Assembly: GCA_907164885.2 (NCBI GenBank)
Contig: OU015499.1
Span: 164,571,629-164,635,628, forward strand
Reading direction: 5' to 3'
From: Dolomedes plantarius
Taxonomy: Eukaryota > Arthropoda > Arachnida > Araneae > Dolomedidae
DNA length: 64,000 nucleotides
The translations under genes and the position numbers were made by a program. Position 1 is the first letter of the stretch, and each line of letters opens with the position of its first letter. Shown here in pieces: positions 34,520 to 45,871 of this stretch. The notes under the pieces were generated by a model. It was not told the origin of the DNA and made no database searches. It worked only from the letters and a program-made list of their open reading frames with translations.

Positions 34520-34612
34520 CGGCGACGGTTAAGCCTAACCTCGCGATCATTTATGCTCTTTCTTTCACGCGTCTCTCTTAATGAATTATTTCTTCTTCGC
34601 TTTCTTTCTCAA
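34520..34612 (-). repeat. Segment shared with the mariner fragment at 2299-2365
   Basis: CCTAACCTCGCGATCATTTA, followed by similar sequence up to the end of zinc-finger gene A, also occurs at 2301-2365. In both places the reverse strand is compatible with part of a mariner N-terminus. It is therefore probably a mariner remnant next to gene A, less likely a 3'-end copy of gene A near 2300. Confidence 0.5.
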
Positions 34613-34614
34613 GA

Positions 34615-35428
<814 letters not shown>

Positions 35429-36150
35429 ATGGGAAAGTTAAGGGACATAAAACACGAATACGGTCCAATTTAATTATGTTTATTACCATAATTCTGATTA
35501 GTATACATTTCGAAACACGATGCTTGAAGCGAAAGATGGATGCAAAAGATTTATTTCCTATGATGAGAATCTCACATCAATAGTCAGTTGAGAAAGGTAA
35601 GTCAAAATGAAATCTTCCGACCACGAAGGTCAGTGATTCATGTCAAACATTTATCTGGACCATTTCATTGAAAAAATAATTCACTAATGCAGTTAAGTAT
35701 ATTGTCTACATATCCTTAAAGTCTCGTTTTATATCAGAATGAATAAGTATTGTCTATGGACTTAAATTATAGGAATCTAGAGATATTTGAAATATGAATA
35801 AACAATAGATGCAAGCCGGGGGAAAGAAAGAGTTGGCTAATTCTCATGAGCCATTGAGACGTTCTTATCACCAACAAGAATTCGCACAGATCCTGCATGG
35901 CGCTGAAACTGCAGTATTCACTCTCATTTTGGGGACTTGACTTTCCCAACCCACGTTATTCGTTTAGAATGCGTAAAGATTTCTGCGTCTGCACATCTAC
36001 CGACATCTACTGACACCTGGAGCGATATAGAAATAATAAAAGTAATGAGACATTTATGTCTTTAAATCCTTCAATAAAGTATGCTCTCAGAAACAACGTT
36101 ACGCAGCACAAATAGATATTGCAATACTTTCCACAACTGCCACCGTAAAA
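35429..36150 (-). promoter_or_regulatory. Conserved 5' flank of zinc-finger gene A
   Basis: This aligns with 39770-40560 (gene B) and 47320-48110 (gene C). Shared pieces include GATGCTTGAAGCGAAAGATG, CCACGAAGGTCAGTGATT, GCGCTGAAACTGCAGTATTC and CACTCTCATTTTGGGGACTT. The block was duplicated together with the genes and probably includes 5' UTR and promoter. No TATA box or splice site could be assigned. Confidence 0.55.
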
Positions 36151-36260
36151 TTAGTTTTGGACATACCTCACACATCAGCTGGGTGTGAACCGTCTTTTCT
36201 CCAATTTGAAATCAAAAGAGATTGCCATCACGTCACCGAAACTTTGGCGCACGAAAGAAA

Positions 36261-36506
36261 TTAACTATCACCGAATTCATGGTCATCTCCCAAAAGTTTA
36301 CAGTCGTGCTGTTTCTCAATTAGACATTCCTTGAAGGCGTGAATCCGATGCGGCGCCTTGTCATATGAATGAATGCATTTTCTGTTTGCCTTCGCGAGAT
36401 ATTGAGACTCGTAATAACGACCGTAGAGTAGAGCAAAAGAGATCCCCAGAAGCACAGTGGTTAAAAATTTGACGCAGTAGGATCCAATTAGAAATGAGCC
36501 ATTCAC
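36261..36506 (-). CDS. Hypothetical small protein (81 aa) with N-terminal membrane segment
   Basis: The minus-strand ORF from ATG 36506 has a hydrophobic stretch at about residues 12-28 (VKFLTTVLLGISFALLYG), then a charged tail with four cysteines (NRKCIHSYD, FKECLIEKQHDCKLL). Its base composition is less AT-rich than its surroundings, unlike the chance ORFs nearby. It lies just beyond the shared 5' flank of zinc-finger gene A. No family is recognised. It could be a real short gene, one exon of a longer gene, or chance. Confidence 0.35.
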   Translation of the reverse strand: MNGSFLIGSYCVKFLTTVLLGISFALLYGRYYESQYLAKANRKCIHSYDKAPHRIHAFKECLIEKQHDCKLLGDDHEFGDS

Positions 36507-36524
36507 GATCGATTCACTCCACTT

Positions 36525-36690
36525 TTTGAAAATTTTAGAGTGAAAGCACTTGAAATGACTCCTAAATTTTTAAATTCATAATAAATTTCCCTAATGATAA
36601 GGATGAACACCACTCAATAAATAAAAAATTTGGGCCATCGAATAAGTAATTTATTTCAGAAGCCAGTCTAATTAAATCCTATATAACTCC
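36525..36690 (+). repeat. Dispersed repeat, copy 1
   Basis: Resembles 60520-60690 in the same orientation (shared run: ACTCCTAA-TTT-AATTCATAA, ATAAGGAT-ACACCA, GGCCAT-GAATAA). About 165 bp, no coding capacity. Confidence 0.65.
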
Positions 36691-38080
36691 TAATATATAT
36701 ATATATAGATTCTTCTTATAGTGTGTGTGGGGGGGGGGGGCACTAAGAGAGATTTTTGAAAAATTCTTAGATTTTTTTAAAATTAAAATTTTAAGCTGTT
36801 TTTGTATTATTCTCTAAAGTTTGTATTTAAAATAATAATCCGAGGGTTATAAAATATATATCGCGAGAAAGATCGTAAAATTTCCTTTAAAATAAAATCT
36901 TTTTCTCCATTTTTTGATTTTTGGTGAATTTTTAAGAATAAATTTTTAAAATTCCAATTTATTAAATGCTGATCACGTGGTTTCTTTTCTTTTAATTTTG
37001 CGTCAAGTGCGTAACAACGATATAGACAAAAAAAATTTCTTGCTAATGCGGCTGACGATTGGACATTATCCAAAAAATATTAACATGCAGTAAAAGAAAT
37101 GTTCGTCAAACTGTACTATATTAACTGCACTATATTCTTTAGTATGTTCTATTAGATTTAATTTGAATATTTTCTTCTACATTATTTTGTCTATAAAAAT
37201 ATCCGCTACGAATTTTTTATATATATATTTTTAATTTTTTTTTTACATCAATTGCATATATTGATCTTTGTATTTATAATAAATATATTTATACGTATTT
37301 TTGCCACCAATTGCATACTTTGATCGTTGTATTTATTGTAAATATATATAGGCATCAATTGCATACATTGACCGTTGCATTTAATTTGAAAGTACTCCGT
37401 AGCGAAGTACGGGTTTTCATGAAGTCGTTTTTTTCTTGTCCTTGAATTTAAGTGTTATTTTTCAACTTCCCTCAGATTATTTCTATTTCAGAATCAGGTT
37501 TAATTTTCATTTTTGCAGATGTTGCTTTTACATTTATTTTTAGGTCATCTCCTTTGAAGGGAAGTAGTTTTCGGTAATTTTCTTTAATTTAATTTAATTT
37601 CATCTTATTAACTACACAATTTTGATTTATTACACTACAAATTCGGAGATATGACGAAATAAAAAGACATAACAGAAGTTGTGGTATAAAGAAAGATTGA
37701 GCTAAAAGCAAAAAACAAAAAGAAGACAAATGAAAATATCAGAGTAAAAAAGAAAGTGAACGAAGAGATAGGGACGATAAATGAGGACATGTTCTCTTTA
37801 TAAGAGATATCCTGGCAACACGATACACAGCACAGTTTTAGCACTAACAGACACCAATTTTGCAATTTTAATGCAGCATTATGTATAAAGTTTATTCACT
37901 CTCTTTGATTTCTTAATAAGACAAAATGTGTTAAAAATCATTGCATAAATGAGAGGACAATTAAATCCTGATACAAAAATTAAACAAATAAAACGTATAA
38001 AACCAACAACAACATGAGATTTTAAAGGATTTATTCAGCACAATTGATTTCAATAGGATCATGTTACTATTCAGTACATA
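36691..38080. other. No recognisable gene; simple-sequence rich
   Basis: Contains a (TA)n tract and a run of 13 G near 36727. A tandem repeat is listed separately. CCGTAGCGAAGTACGG at 37388, a short stem-loop, resembles ends of some retroelements. Confidence 0.45.
37246..37385. repeat. Three-copy short tandem repeat
   Basis: CATCAATTGCATATATTGAT-type units start at 37246, 37304 and 37352 (period about 50-58 bp), each followed by TTGTATTTAT-A-AAATATAT. Confidence 0.75.
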
Positions 38081-38146
38081 CATATATATATGTGTGTGTA
38101 TGTGTGTATGTATGTATGTATATATATATATGTGTGTATATATACA
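38081..38146. repeat. (TA/TG)n compound microsatellite
   Basis: Alternating TATATA, TGTGTG and TATG tracts directly abutting a Tc1-like element. Confidence 0.9.
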
Positions 38147-38150
38147 CAAA

Positions 38151-38525
38151 CACTGCTGGCTACTAAAATTACACCCCGAACGAGGGAAGATACGAATGTC
38201 AAATTCGCATGATATGAAGATGCTGGGATATGCAAATTATTAGCATTTAAGCGCAATTGGACGACGGAGGATGGAGAAACGATCTCTCTGTATAAAAGGA
38301 AAGTTAGGCAGCGGGTTTCTCAATCGGAAATCGCATTTGAATGTTGTTTGTTTGTGAGAAGATCGTGTTATGACCCGTATAAGGAGATACGGCTACCAGC
38401 ACGTGTCGAAATTTGACAGCGGCAGGAACGTAGGGCCGTTTTAACTGCCGAAGGCGGAAGCTGTGTGTAGTAAATTTTGTTATTTGCTTTCATTCCTGGT
38501 GTTGTAATTTTAATGGCGAGCAGTA
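38151..38525 (+). mobile_element. Short deletion derivative of a Tc1-like element
   Basis: Ends CACTGCTGGCTACTAAAATT (38151) and, inverted, TACTGCTCGCCATTAAAATT (ending 38525). From 38370 the plus strand reads MTRIRRYGYQHVSKFDSGRN then VGPF and a stop: the first residues of a Tc1-type transposase, with everything else deleted. It is flanked on both sides by TA-rich microsatellite, a favoured target for TA-specific insertion. Confidence 0.8.
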
Positions 38526-38528
38526 TCA

Positions 38529-38529
<1 letters not shown>

Positions 38530-38562
<33 letters not shown>
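38530..38562. repeat. (TA)n microsatellite
   Basis: Uninterrupted TA tract at the 3' side of the Tc1 derivative, about 30 bp from the end of zinc-finger gene B. Confidence 0.95.
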
Positions 38563-38565
<3 letters not shown>

Positions 38566-38592
38566 ATTTGTGTGCGTGTGTGGATATACACT

Positions 38593-39768
38593 TTAGCTCT
38601 CGTGCAGAATTTCCTTTTTGATGAATGAAGCCTCTCCCATGTGAATCTGGTTGTGTCTAGTCAAGCTGCATTGCAGGAAAAACCCCTTCTGGCACACCTT
38701 GCAGATGAACGGTTTGTCCCCGGTGTAGCTGCGGGAGTGTTCCTCGGGTGCGCTGCAGACTAAAGGCTTTTCTGCAGCGTGGATGCTCATGTGCTTCTCA
38801 AGGTTCCCCTTCTCGTAAAACTGCTTCTCGCACACGTCGCATGAGAAAGGCATCCCTCCCCTGTGGGAGAACAGGTGCTGCGTCAGATAAGCCTGCCGGG
38901 TGAATACTCTCAGGCACACACCGCAGACGTGAGGTTTTTCTCCGATGTGGGTGCGCTGGTGTGTCTTCAGATGTACCTGCTGGGCGAATCCTCTCTGGCA
39001 CACACCGCGGACGTGAGGTTTCTCTCCCGTGTGGGTGCGCAGGTGTCTGTTAAGTGTTTGCTTCTCGGCGAATCGTCTCTGGCACACATCGCAGACGTAA
39101 GGTTTCTCTCCGGTGTGGGTGCGGAGGTGTGCTTTCAGGCTGCTCATAAGGGTGAATCGTCTCTGGCACATACCGCAGACATGAGGTTTTTCTCCGGCGT
39201 GGATGCGCAGATGTTTCTTCAGGTCTGTCCCCAGGGTGAACCTTGTCTGGCAGACATGGCAGACGTGAGGTTTTTCTCCCGTGTGGGTGAGCAGGTGAAT
39301 CTTCACGTTCGACTTGTGGGCGAATCGTCTCTGGCACAAGTCGCAGGCATGAGGTTTTTCTCCGGTGTGGATGCGCAGGTGTACCTTCAGGTCTCTTTCT
39401 CGAGTGAATCCTCTCTGGCATACACCGCAGACGTGAGGTTTCTCTCCCGTGTGGGTGCGCAGGTGTCTGTTAAGTGCTTTCTCGGAAGCAAATCCTTTTT
39501 TGCAAAGGTCGCACATCAAAGTTTTTTCTCTGGTATGTTCGGGAGTGTATGTGTTTCGTTGAATCGGTCGAGTGGAGACGTTTACGCCTTCCGAAATATT
39601 CTCTACGTGCTTAAAGTAAAGGTGTTCTTCAGTGGCGTCAGTTCCATCTGAAATGCACGAATCACTGACAGTATTTATTTCTTCGTCGAGGTGGTGCTCA
39701 TGGGAAGAAGGAATCGCTCCTGAATTTTTCCTTTCGTCGGAATCGTTAGAAGTCAGTTCGTGCTCCAT
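38593..39768 (-). CDS. C2H2 zinc-finger protein B (391 aa)
   Basis: Intronless minus-strand ORF. Residues 1-84 are acidic and finger-free (EHELTSNDSDERKNSG, SDGTDATEEHL) and are conserved in paralogs A and C. Fingers then follow from residue 86: [40 protein letters not shown] and so on, about ten in all, with HTGEKPHVC linkers. Finger 7 has lost its first cysteine (HVRGVCQRGF). A degenerate unit (LVCSAPEEHSRSYTGDKPF) precedes the last finger (FICKVCQKGFFLQCSLTRHN). Likely a nuclear DNA-binding protein; no KRAB, ZAD or BTB domain is visible. ATG 39766-39768 fits the paralog start. An open frame over this length supports function. Confidence 0.85.
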   Translation of the reverse strand: MEHELTSNDSDERKNSGAIPSSHEHHLDEEINTVSDSCISDGTDATEEHLYFKHVENISEGVNVSTRPIQRNTYTPEHTREKTLMCDLCKKGFASEKALNRHLRTHTGEKPHVCGVCQRGFTRERDLKVHLRIHTGEKPHACDLCQRRFAHKSNVKIHLLTHTGEKPHVCHVCQTRFTLGTDLKKHLRIHAGEKPHVCGMCQRRFTLMSSLKAHLRTHTGEKPYVCDVCQRRFAEKQTLNRHLRTHTGEKPHVRGVCQRGFAQQVHLKTHQRTHIGEKPHVCGVCLRVFTRQAYLTQHLFSHRGGMPFSCDVCEKQFYEKGNLEKHMSIHAAEKPLVCSAPEEHSRSYTGDKPFICKVCQKGFFLQCSLTRHNQIHMGEASFIKKEILHES

Positions 39769-40740
39769 GCCAAAAGGACAGTAATGTGATAAAGAACGGA
39801 TAGGTTAAGTTACTCGAATCCAAATTAAATATGTTTATTATTGTTAATATTCCTTCGGACACACGATGCTTGATGCGAAAGATGGATGGAAAAGATTTAT
39901 TTCCTTTGATGACAATCTCACATCAATGGTCAGTTCAGAAAGGTAAGTTAAAATGAAATCTGCCGGCCACGAAGGTCAGTGATTCATGTTAAAATATTTT
40001 CATCTGATCCACTTCATTAAAAAAATAACTAATGCGGTAGGATGTCTATATAACTTTAAAATCTGATTTTATATCAGAATGAATAAGTATTGTTTATGGA
40101 CCTAAATTAGAGGAATCTAGAGTTATCTGAAATATGATCAGACAATAGATGCAAAAAGGAAAAAAATAGCAAGGGTAATTCTAATGAACTACAGAGACAT
40201 TCTCCAATTAGAATTCGGACAGATTCTGCACGGCGCTGAAACTGCAGTATTCACTCTCATTTTGGGGACTTGAATTTCACTCGCGTTATTCTTTTACACT
40301 GCGTGAAGATTTCTGTGTCTGAGAGGTTCTGCGTGATTCTTTTTTTCTGGTCGTGAAGATTCAAACGAAATATTCAGTAGCACATCTACCGACTGGGGGT
40401 ACTGACACCTGCAACGATATAAAAAATAAAAGTAATGAGATATTCATGCTTTTCAATCCTTTAATAAACTATACTCTCACACGCAAAGCTACGGTGCACA
40501 AACAGAGATTGGAATAATTTTCATGACTGTCACTGCACAATTCTTTTTGGACATACCTCCCACCTCAGCAAGGTGTTTCTGTAGAACTAATTGGCAGGTG
40601 AAATCTTTCTAACACGTAAAAATGGAAGGCTTTTCCAACACATGATCAAAAATGTAATTCTCATTATTACGAATCGTATTTTAAAACTGCATCGTAAACC
40701 AACTTAAATAATTCCATGTTGCTTAGCATTGAGATGATCT
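39769..40740 (-). promoter_or_regulatory. Conserved 5' flank of zinc-finger gene B
   Basis: Near-colinear with 47318-48290 upstream of gene C over almost 1 kb, and with 35429-36150 upstream of A. It was duplicated together with the gene, and likely holds the 5' UTR and promoter. It ends at the 87-bp minisatellite; the last shared piece is CATGTTGCTTAGCATTGAGA. Confidence 0.6.
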
Positions 40741-42325
40741 TTTCTAGAATACAATAGACGACAACTACACTGAGTACGACACGGGGAAAATTGAAGAGCG
40801 ATGAGCGAGAAAAACCTTTTAATGGATTAACTAGAATACAAAAGACAACGACTACACTGGGAACGTCACGGGGAAAATTGAAGAGCGATGAGTGAGATAA
40901 ACCTGTCAATCGATTAAGTAGAATACAAAAGACAACGACTACACTGGGAACGGCACGGGGAAAATTGAAGAGCAATGAGTGAGATAAACCTGTCAATCGA
41001 TTAAGTAGAATACAAAAGACGACGACTACACGGGTAAAATTGAAGAGCAATGAATGAGATAAACCTGTCAATGGATTAACTAGAATACAAAAGACAACGA
41101 CTACACTGGGAACGGCACGGGGAAAATTTAAGAGTGATGAGTGAGATAAACGTTTCAATGGATTAACTAGAATACAAAAGACAACGACACGGGTAAAATT
41201 GAAGAGCGATGAGTGAGATAAACCTGTCAATGGATTAACTAGAATACAAAAGACAACGACTACACTGGGAACGGCAAGGGGAAAATATAAGAGCGATGAG
41301 TGAGATAAACGTTTCAATGGATTAACTAGAATACAAAAGACAACGACTACACTAGGAACGACACGGGTAAAATTGAAGAGCGATGAGTGAGATAAACCAG
41401 TCAATGGATTAAGTAGAATACAAAAGACAAACTCTACACTGGGAACGACACGGGTAAAATTGAAGAGCGATGAATGAGATAAACCTGTCAATGGATTAAC
41501 TAGAATACAAAAGACAACGACTACACTGGGAACGACACGGGTAAAATTGAAGAGCGATGAGTGAGATAAACCTTTCAATGAATTAACTAGAATGCAAAAG
41601 ACAACGAATACACTGGGAACGACACGGGTAAAATTGAAGAGCGATGAGTGAGATAAACCTGTCAATGGATTATCTAGAATACAAAAGACAACGTCTACAC
41701 TGGGAACGTCAAAAGGAAAATTGAAGAGCAATGAGTGAGATAAACCTTTCAATGGATTAACTAGAATACAAAAGACAACGACTACACTGGGAACGACACG
41801 GGTAAAATTGAAGAGCGATGAGTGAGATAAACCTTTCAATGGATTAACTAGAATACAAAAGACAACGACTACACTGGGAACGACACGGGTAAAATTGAAG
41901 AGCGATGAGTGAGATAAACCTGTCAATGGATTAACTAGAATTCAAAAGACAACGACTACACTGGGAACATCAAAGGGAAAATTGAAGAGCGATGAGTGAG
42001 ATAAACCTTTCAACGGATTAACTAGAATACAAAAGACAACGACTACACTGGGAACGACGCGGGGAAAATTGAAGAGCGATGAGTGAGATAAACCTGTCAA
42101 TGGATTAACTAGAATACAAAAGACAACGACTATACTGGGAACGTCAAAGGGAAAATTGAAGAGCAATGAGTGAGATAAACCTTTCAATGGATTAACTAGA
42201 ATACAAAAGACAACGACTACACTGGGAACGTCAAAGGGAAAATTGAAGAGCAATGAGTGAGATAAACCTTTCAATGGATTAACTAGAATACAAAAGACAT
42301 CGATACTAGGCAATACACGGGGGAA
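40741..42325. repeat. 87-bp minisatellite, ~18 units, open as a 29-aa repeat on the minus strand
   Basis: Tandem units of 87 bp. Two units lack about 6-12 bp in multiples of three. On the minus strand 40667-41926 stays open for 419 codons and 41942-42313 for 123 codons. Each unit reads approximately GLSHSSLFNFTRVVPSVVVV followed by FCILVNPLK/T. One base change near 41942 turns a TGT codon into TGA and separates the two frames. Because 87 is divisible by three, a stop-free unit stays open when copied, so openness alone is no proof of a protein. The same repeat has only two units upstream of gene C (48285-48450). Confidence 0.92.
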
Positions 42326-42451
42326 ATCAGAGAGTTCCCCCGTGACTCTCTAGGGGAATAATAATCGTTTTTTTGTGGGTTCCTTTTCCAGTTATTTTGA
42401 ATTTTTAAAGTTTGTACGGACTTTTTACCCAGCCGGTATATATACTGTATA

Positions 42452-44240
42452 TACCGGGTGGTTATAATTAAACTTTCCCTATAAACGGCATCCTACAGCG
42501 CAAACGGGTGAACGGAATGCAACGAAATTTTGTATATGGGCTATACACGAGATGCGCTCACGGAATTTCGAAAAAAAAAATAGTTCGAAAATGTCCATCA
42601 GAGGGAGCCTTTTTCGGAAAAACATGAAATTTAAAACAAAAAAACGACCAAAACGGAATACAGAAATAATATTAACATTTATTGACTAGTTTCTGATCAC
42701 CTTGTCATCGAACTACATTAAGTAAAGGTAAGGGAGAAACAAAAACAGTTCAGTTTGCAGAAACAAGAACAGATTAGGACGAAATTGCACAAGAGGAGCA
42801 GTTGTTAATCGTGTCCAGAACGATGTAGGGAAAGCTGCTCCACGTGACCACCTTCATTCACCTGCAAAATTTCAAGTCGATGGACAATGTGTTCAACAGC
42901 AGATCGTAACTGATGAGTCGTGAGGCTTCTCCCATGAAGCGTTATGGAGTTCTTTAAGTCATTCAACGTCGCAACACCTCCACGATACACCAGACTTTTT
43001 AAATAGCCCCATAACCAGAAATCGCACGGAGTTAGATCCGGCGAACGTGATGGCTATGGATTAGGAAAGGAGCGACTAATAACACGTTCCTCTGTGAAGT
43101 GTTGGAGCAATAACGCCTTCACGGACCCATGGATATGTGGGGGCGCACCATCCCGCATGAAAATGGTCAATTTAAGGACCCGTCTTTGCTGTAGTAGCGG
43201 CACAACAAACGTCTGCAGCATGTCATGGTACCGACGGCCCGTAACGGAACATGTGACAGGCCCACGTTCACCGATTTCCTCAAAGAAGAATGGCCCACGG
43301 ATGAATATCGCCGTGAATCCACAACAGACAGGGACCTTTGGAGACTGTAGGGGAAATTCAGTCCGGATCCGCGGATTTTCCTTAGCCCAAATGCGGCAAT
43401 TCTGTGTGTTGACTGTCCCATTGAGGTAGAAATGAGCCTCGTCGCTCCACAGAATATTCCAAGGCCATGACAGATCAACAGTCATTCTGTTGAGAAAACT
43501 GACTGCGAATGAGAGACGCTGTGGCTTGTCCCTATCAAGCAGCTCCTGGGTATGGCGGATCTTGTATGGGAAGTAGTGCATTATGTTTCCGAGTACTTTT
43601 CGGACGGTGCTGTAAGAATAGCCTGTCTGTCGAGAAACTGCACGCGGTTACTGCTCCCAAACTCTGATGTCTGTGACTGTGCGTCAACAGCTGTCTTGGC
43701 GGCATCAACAAGTACAGGTGTGTCACGTTTACGGCCTTTTCCAGGTTGAACTCCTAATTTCCCCGTCTCTTCTATTCTCTTAATCATGACCCGGATACCT
43801 TTAGTAGACATTGGTCCACGCCGTAGGTTCTTTCTACGACGAAATTCACGAACTGCAGCAGAAGCATTCCCCTTGTTTTCGTAAAGCAGCTTCACCAATA
43901 ACGCACGTTCAACTAAAGAGACCGTCATTAGTACAGCCGGAAACATCCACTTAACATAACAACGTCTGCAAACGTTTTATACCCTAACGTATTTTGCATA
44001 AAGCTTCCTCTTCTTCCCAAGCATACAATTCTCGACATTTTCTCCTACAACTGACAGCTTTTCCCGGTTTTACATTATATTACTCATAATTCTTGTTCTG
44101 GATTGTACTAAAATTTTTTTTGGAAATTCAATGAGCGCATCTCGTGTATAGCGCTTGTACGAAATTTCGTTGCATTCCGTTCAACCGTCTGCGTTGTAGG
44201 GTGCCGTTTATTGGGGAGGTTTAATTATAACCACCCGGTG

Positions 44241-44242
<2 letters not shown>
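42452..44242 (-). mobile_element. Tc1/mariner-superfamily element with long inverted ends
   Basis: Ends CCGGGTGGTTATAATTAAAC (42454) and its complement (ending about 44240) are flanked by TA. Similarity continues inward for about 100 bp (GCATTCCGTTCACC and CGAGATGCGCTCA motifs are in both ends). It lies between zinc-finger genes B and C, next to a (TA)n tract at 44245-44277. Confidence 0.88.
42805..43946 (-). pseudogene. Transposase of the DDE_3 type, one frameshift and one stop
   Basis: The minus strand from ATG 43946 gives an N-terminal helix-turn-helix (LVERALLVKLLYENKGNASA) and RRKNLRRGPMSTKGIRVMIK. After a frameshift near 43640 the catalytic domain follows: WSDEAHFYLNG (first D), FMRDGAPPHI (second D; usually MQDGAPPH) and SRSPDLTPCDFWLWG (third acid, D). 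About 42 residues separate the last two. A TAG replaces the tryptophan codon in FPNPWPSRSP (43054). The C-terminus to 42805 is intact. Both lesions look recent, and the rest reads cleanly. Confidence 0.88.

Positions 44243-44244
<2 letters not shown>

Positions 44245-44277
<33 letters not shown>
44245..44277. repeat. (TA)n microsatellite
   Basis: TA tract abutting the 3' end of the transposon. Confidence 0.95.
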
Positions 44278-44279
<2 letters not shown>

Positions 44280-44283
<4 letters not shown>

Positions 44284-45080
44284 GATGCTAGAAGCATAAA
44301 CTATATTTAATTATATTAATTACGTAAAACGGTTATTTTCTTTTATAGATCCTACCGTGCTTTCCGATTCAGGAAGTAGATTGTTTTTCGCAGAGGAGAG
44401 TTCATGGTCATCGATATGCTCCCACGCGCTCAGAAGTTCGCCGACAAAGGTGCAGGCGAGAAGCGGCCGACTATGAAATCATCCGATGACGCAACGGTCG
44501 CGAGGTGTTTTTAGCATGCGAAAAGTGCAGCGCGTTTCCGGATAACAAAGCATCACATTAGGGACATTTTCTGGAGAGATAGGACGCGCGTCTGTCGGAT
44601 GGGCTTCAGAGATGATTGGAAATGGCGATGCAGCTGGGTTGAGGAGACTTTTTTAATAAGGTTGAGATATAAAAATGTTTAAATGTTACTTAAGCATTAG
44701 TTCTTTCACCGGCCTATTGTTTAATGACTGCCATTAAATATTATTTACGTAAAAGGGTACGCGGCGAAGTGCCGTGACATATATATATATATATATATAT
44801 ATAAATATATATTTATATATATATATAAATATATATATAAATTATATTTACAAAAGCACCTGCCTGACAGTGAGTGTTAGAGTCACATAAAAGCTTGGCA
44901 GACCGCAATTCGAGTACCCGTACGTTACAAGAATGCATATACAGTGATAACTTCTCTAAAAACGCCCAATTATGTTCAGCACCAATTGAAGACTCCGTCA
45001 GAAATGTTATGCGAGAACCCCTTTTCGACGGACACTTTTCTTTCGGACTGACCGCCATTAGAGAAGTTGCACTACGTATG
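44280..45080. other. No recognisable gene; second (TA)n tract
   Basis: 44340-44660 is GC-richer with no domain in any frame. (TA)n with short interruptions at 44778-44840, preceded by GCGGCGAAGTGCCGTG, a short stem-loop like that at 37388. Confidence 0.5.
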
Positions 45081-45082
45081 TC

Positions 45083-45354
45083 TATACTGTTTTTCGGACC
45101 ATAAGACGCGGCAGACGATAACATGCACCTCAAATTTATGGAATGATTTTTAGAAATAAATATTTTGTAAGGTATATAAAGTTATTTTCAATTTTTTATT
45201 TAATAAAGATAAAAAAATATATCCAATAAATAATAAATATTAAAATAAAATGAATATTTTATTATATTACCTTCAAACCACAAGACACACCTCAGTTTTA
45301 CGTCCATTAATTTATGCAAAAATGTTCTTCTTATGGTCCGAACAATACGGTATA
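45083..45354. mobile_element. ~270-bp MITE
   Basis: Inverted ends TATACTGTTTTTCGGACCAT (45083) and TATACCGTATTGTTCGGACC (reverse of the end at 45354), both continuing ATAAGA. There is no coding content and the interior is AT-rich. Confidence 0.75.
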
Positions 45355-45860
45355 TTGAGGTGAAATCGTGGTGTCGTGTCGTGTTCGCCGTTCTTTAACT
45401 CAAACAAAGATGCGGATGTCACACGGAAGCCGTTTATTCAACTTGACACACAAGACGCACACAAAAATATATTATAAAAATAATTTACATTCAGATGCAG
45501 CTCTATGGTAGCCTAGCCGACTCGGTACAGAGTATTTCAGTCTCACAGAGGATCTCCACAGAAAGCCTTCGCAACGTCTCCAGCCTAACTCGCTGATTGT
45601 GCTACCTCAGGTCTTTTCCAAACCACAACAGACCCTTCCTCTTGCCTTGGCCTAAAACAACTCTGGCCCTTTCAAAATCTCAACTGACCCTATCGCTTGC
45701 CTTGATGGGAAAAAACTATAAGGGGCCGCACCTGTGTTTCTGGAATTTTCACCTAGACCACCCACCGTGATGACCTGGAATCGATGCTTGGGGGCACTTT
45801 CACGAATCAAAAAGAAGTCAGTGGCAGCCGCTTTTTCGCAATTGTTTTATGTGGATGGCC
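45355..45860. other. GC-richer stretch downstream of zinc-finger gene C, unassigned
   Basis: Repeated CTTTTCCAAA/CTCAACTGACCCT and CTTGCCTTG motifs (45600-45700). This could be a retroelement fragment or the 3' UTR of gene C. No ORF with a domain. Confidence 0.35.
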
Positions 45861-45871
45861 TCTATAGTTCA

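Noticed and set aside
37380..37425. Helitron 3' end
   Set aside because: There is a short GCGAAG stem-loop, but no CTRR terminus after it and no Rep/helicase coding sequence.
38863..39651. 262-codon plus-strand ORF opposite zinc-finger gene B (and 45734-46519, 46574-47194 opposite gene C)
   Set aside because: Periodic antisense reading of C2H2 units. The minus strand has proper C-x2-C/H-x3-H spacing and linkers.
40667..41926. Calling the 419-codon minisatellite ORF a protein gene
   Set aside because: The unit length is divisible by three and the unit has no stop, so openness is automatic. There is no non-repeat domain and no start context, so I report it as a repeat with coding as a possibility.
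40741..42325. CRISPR array
   Set aside because: Units are contiguous with no unique spacers, and the DNA is eukaryotic.
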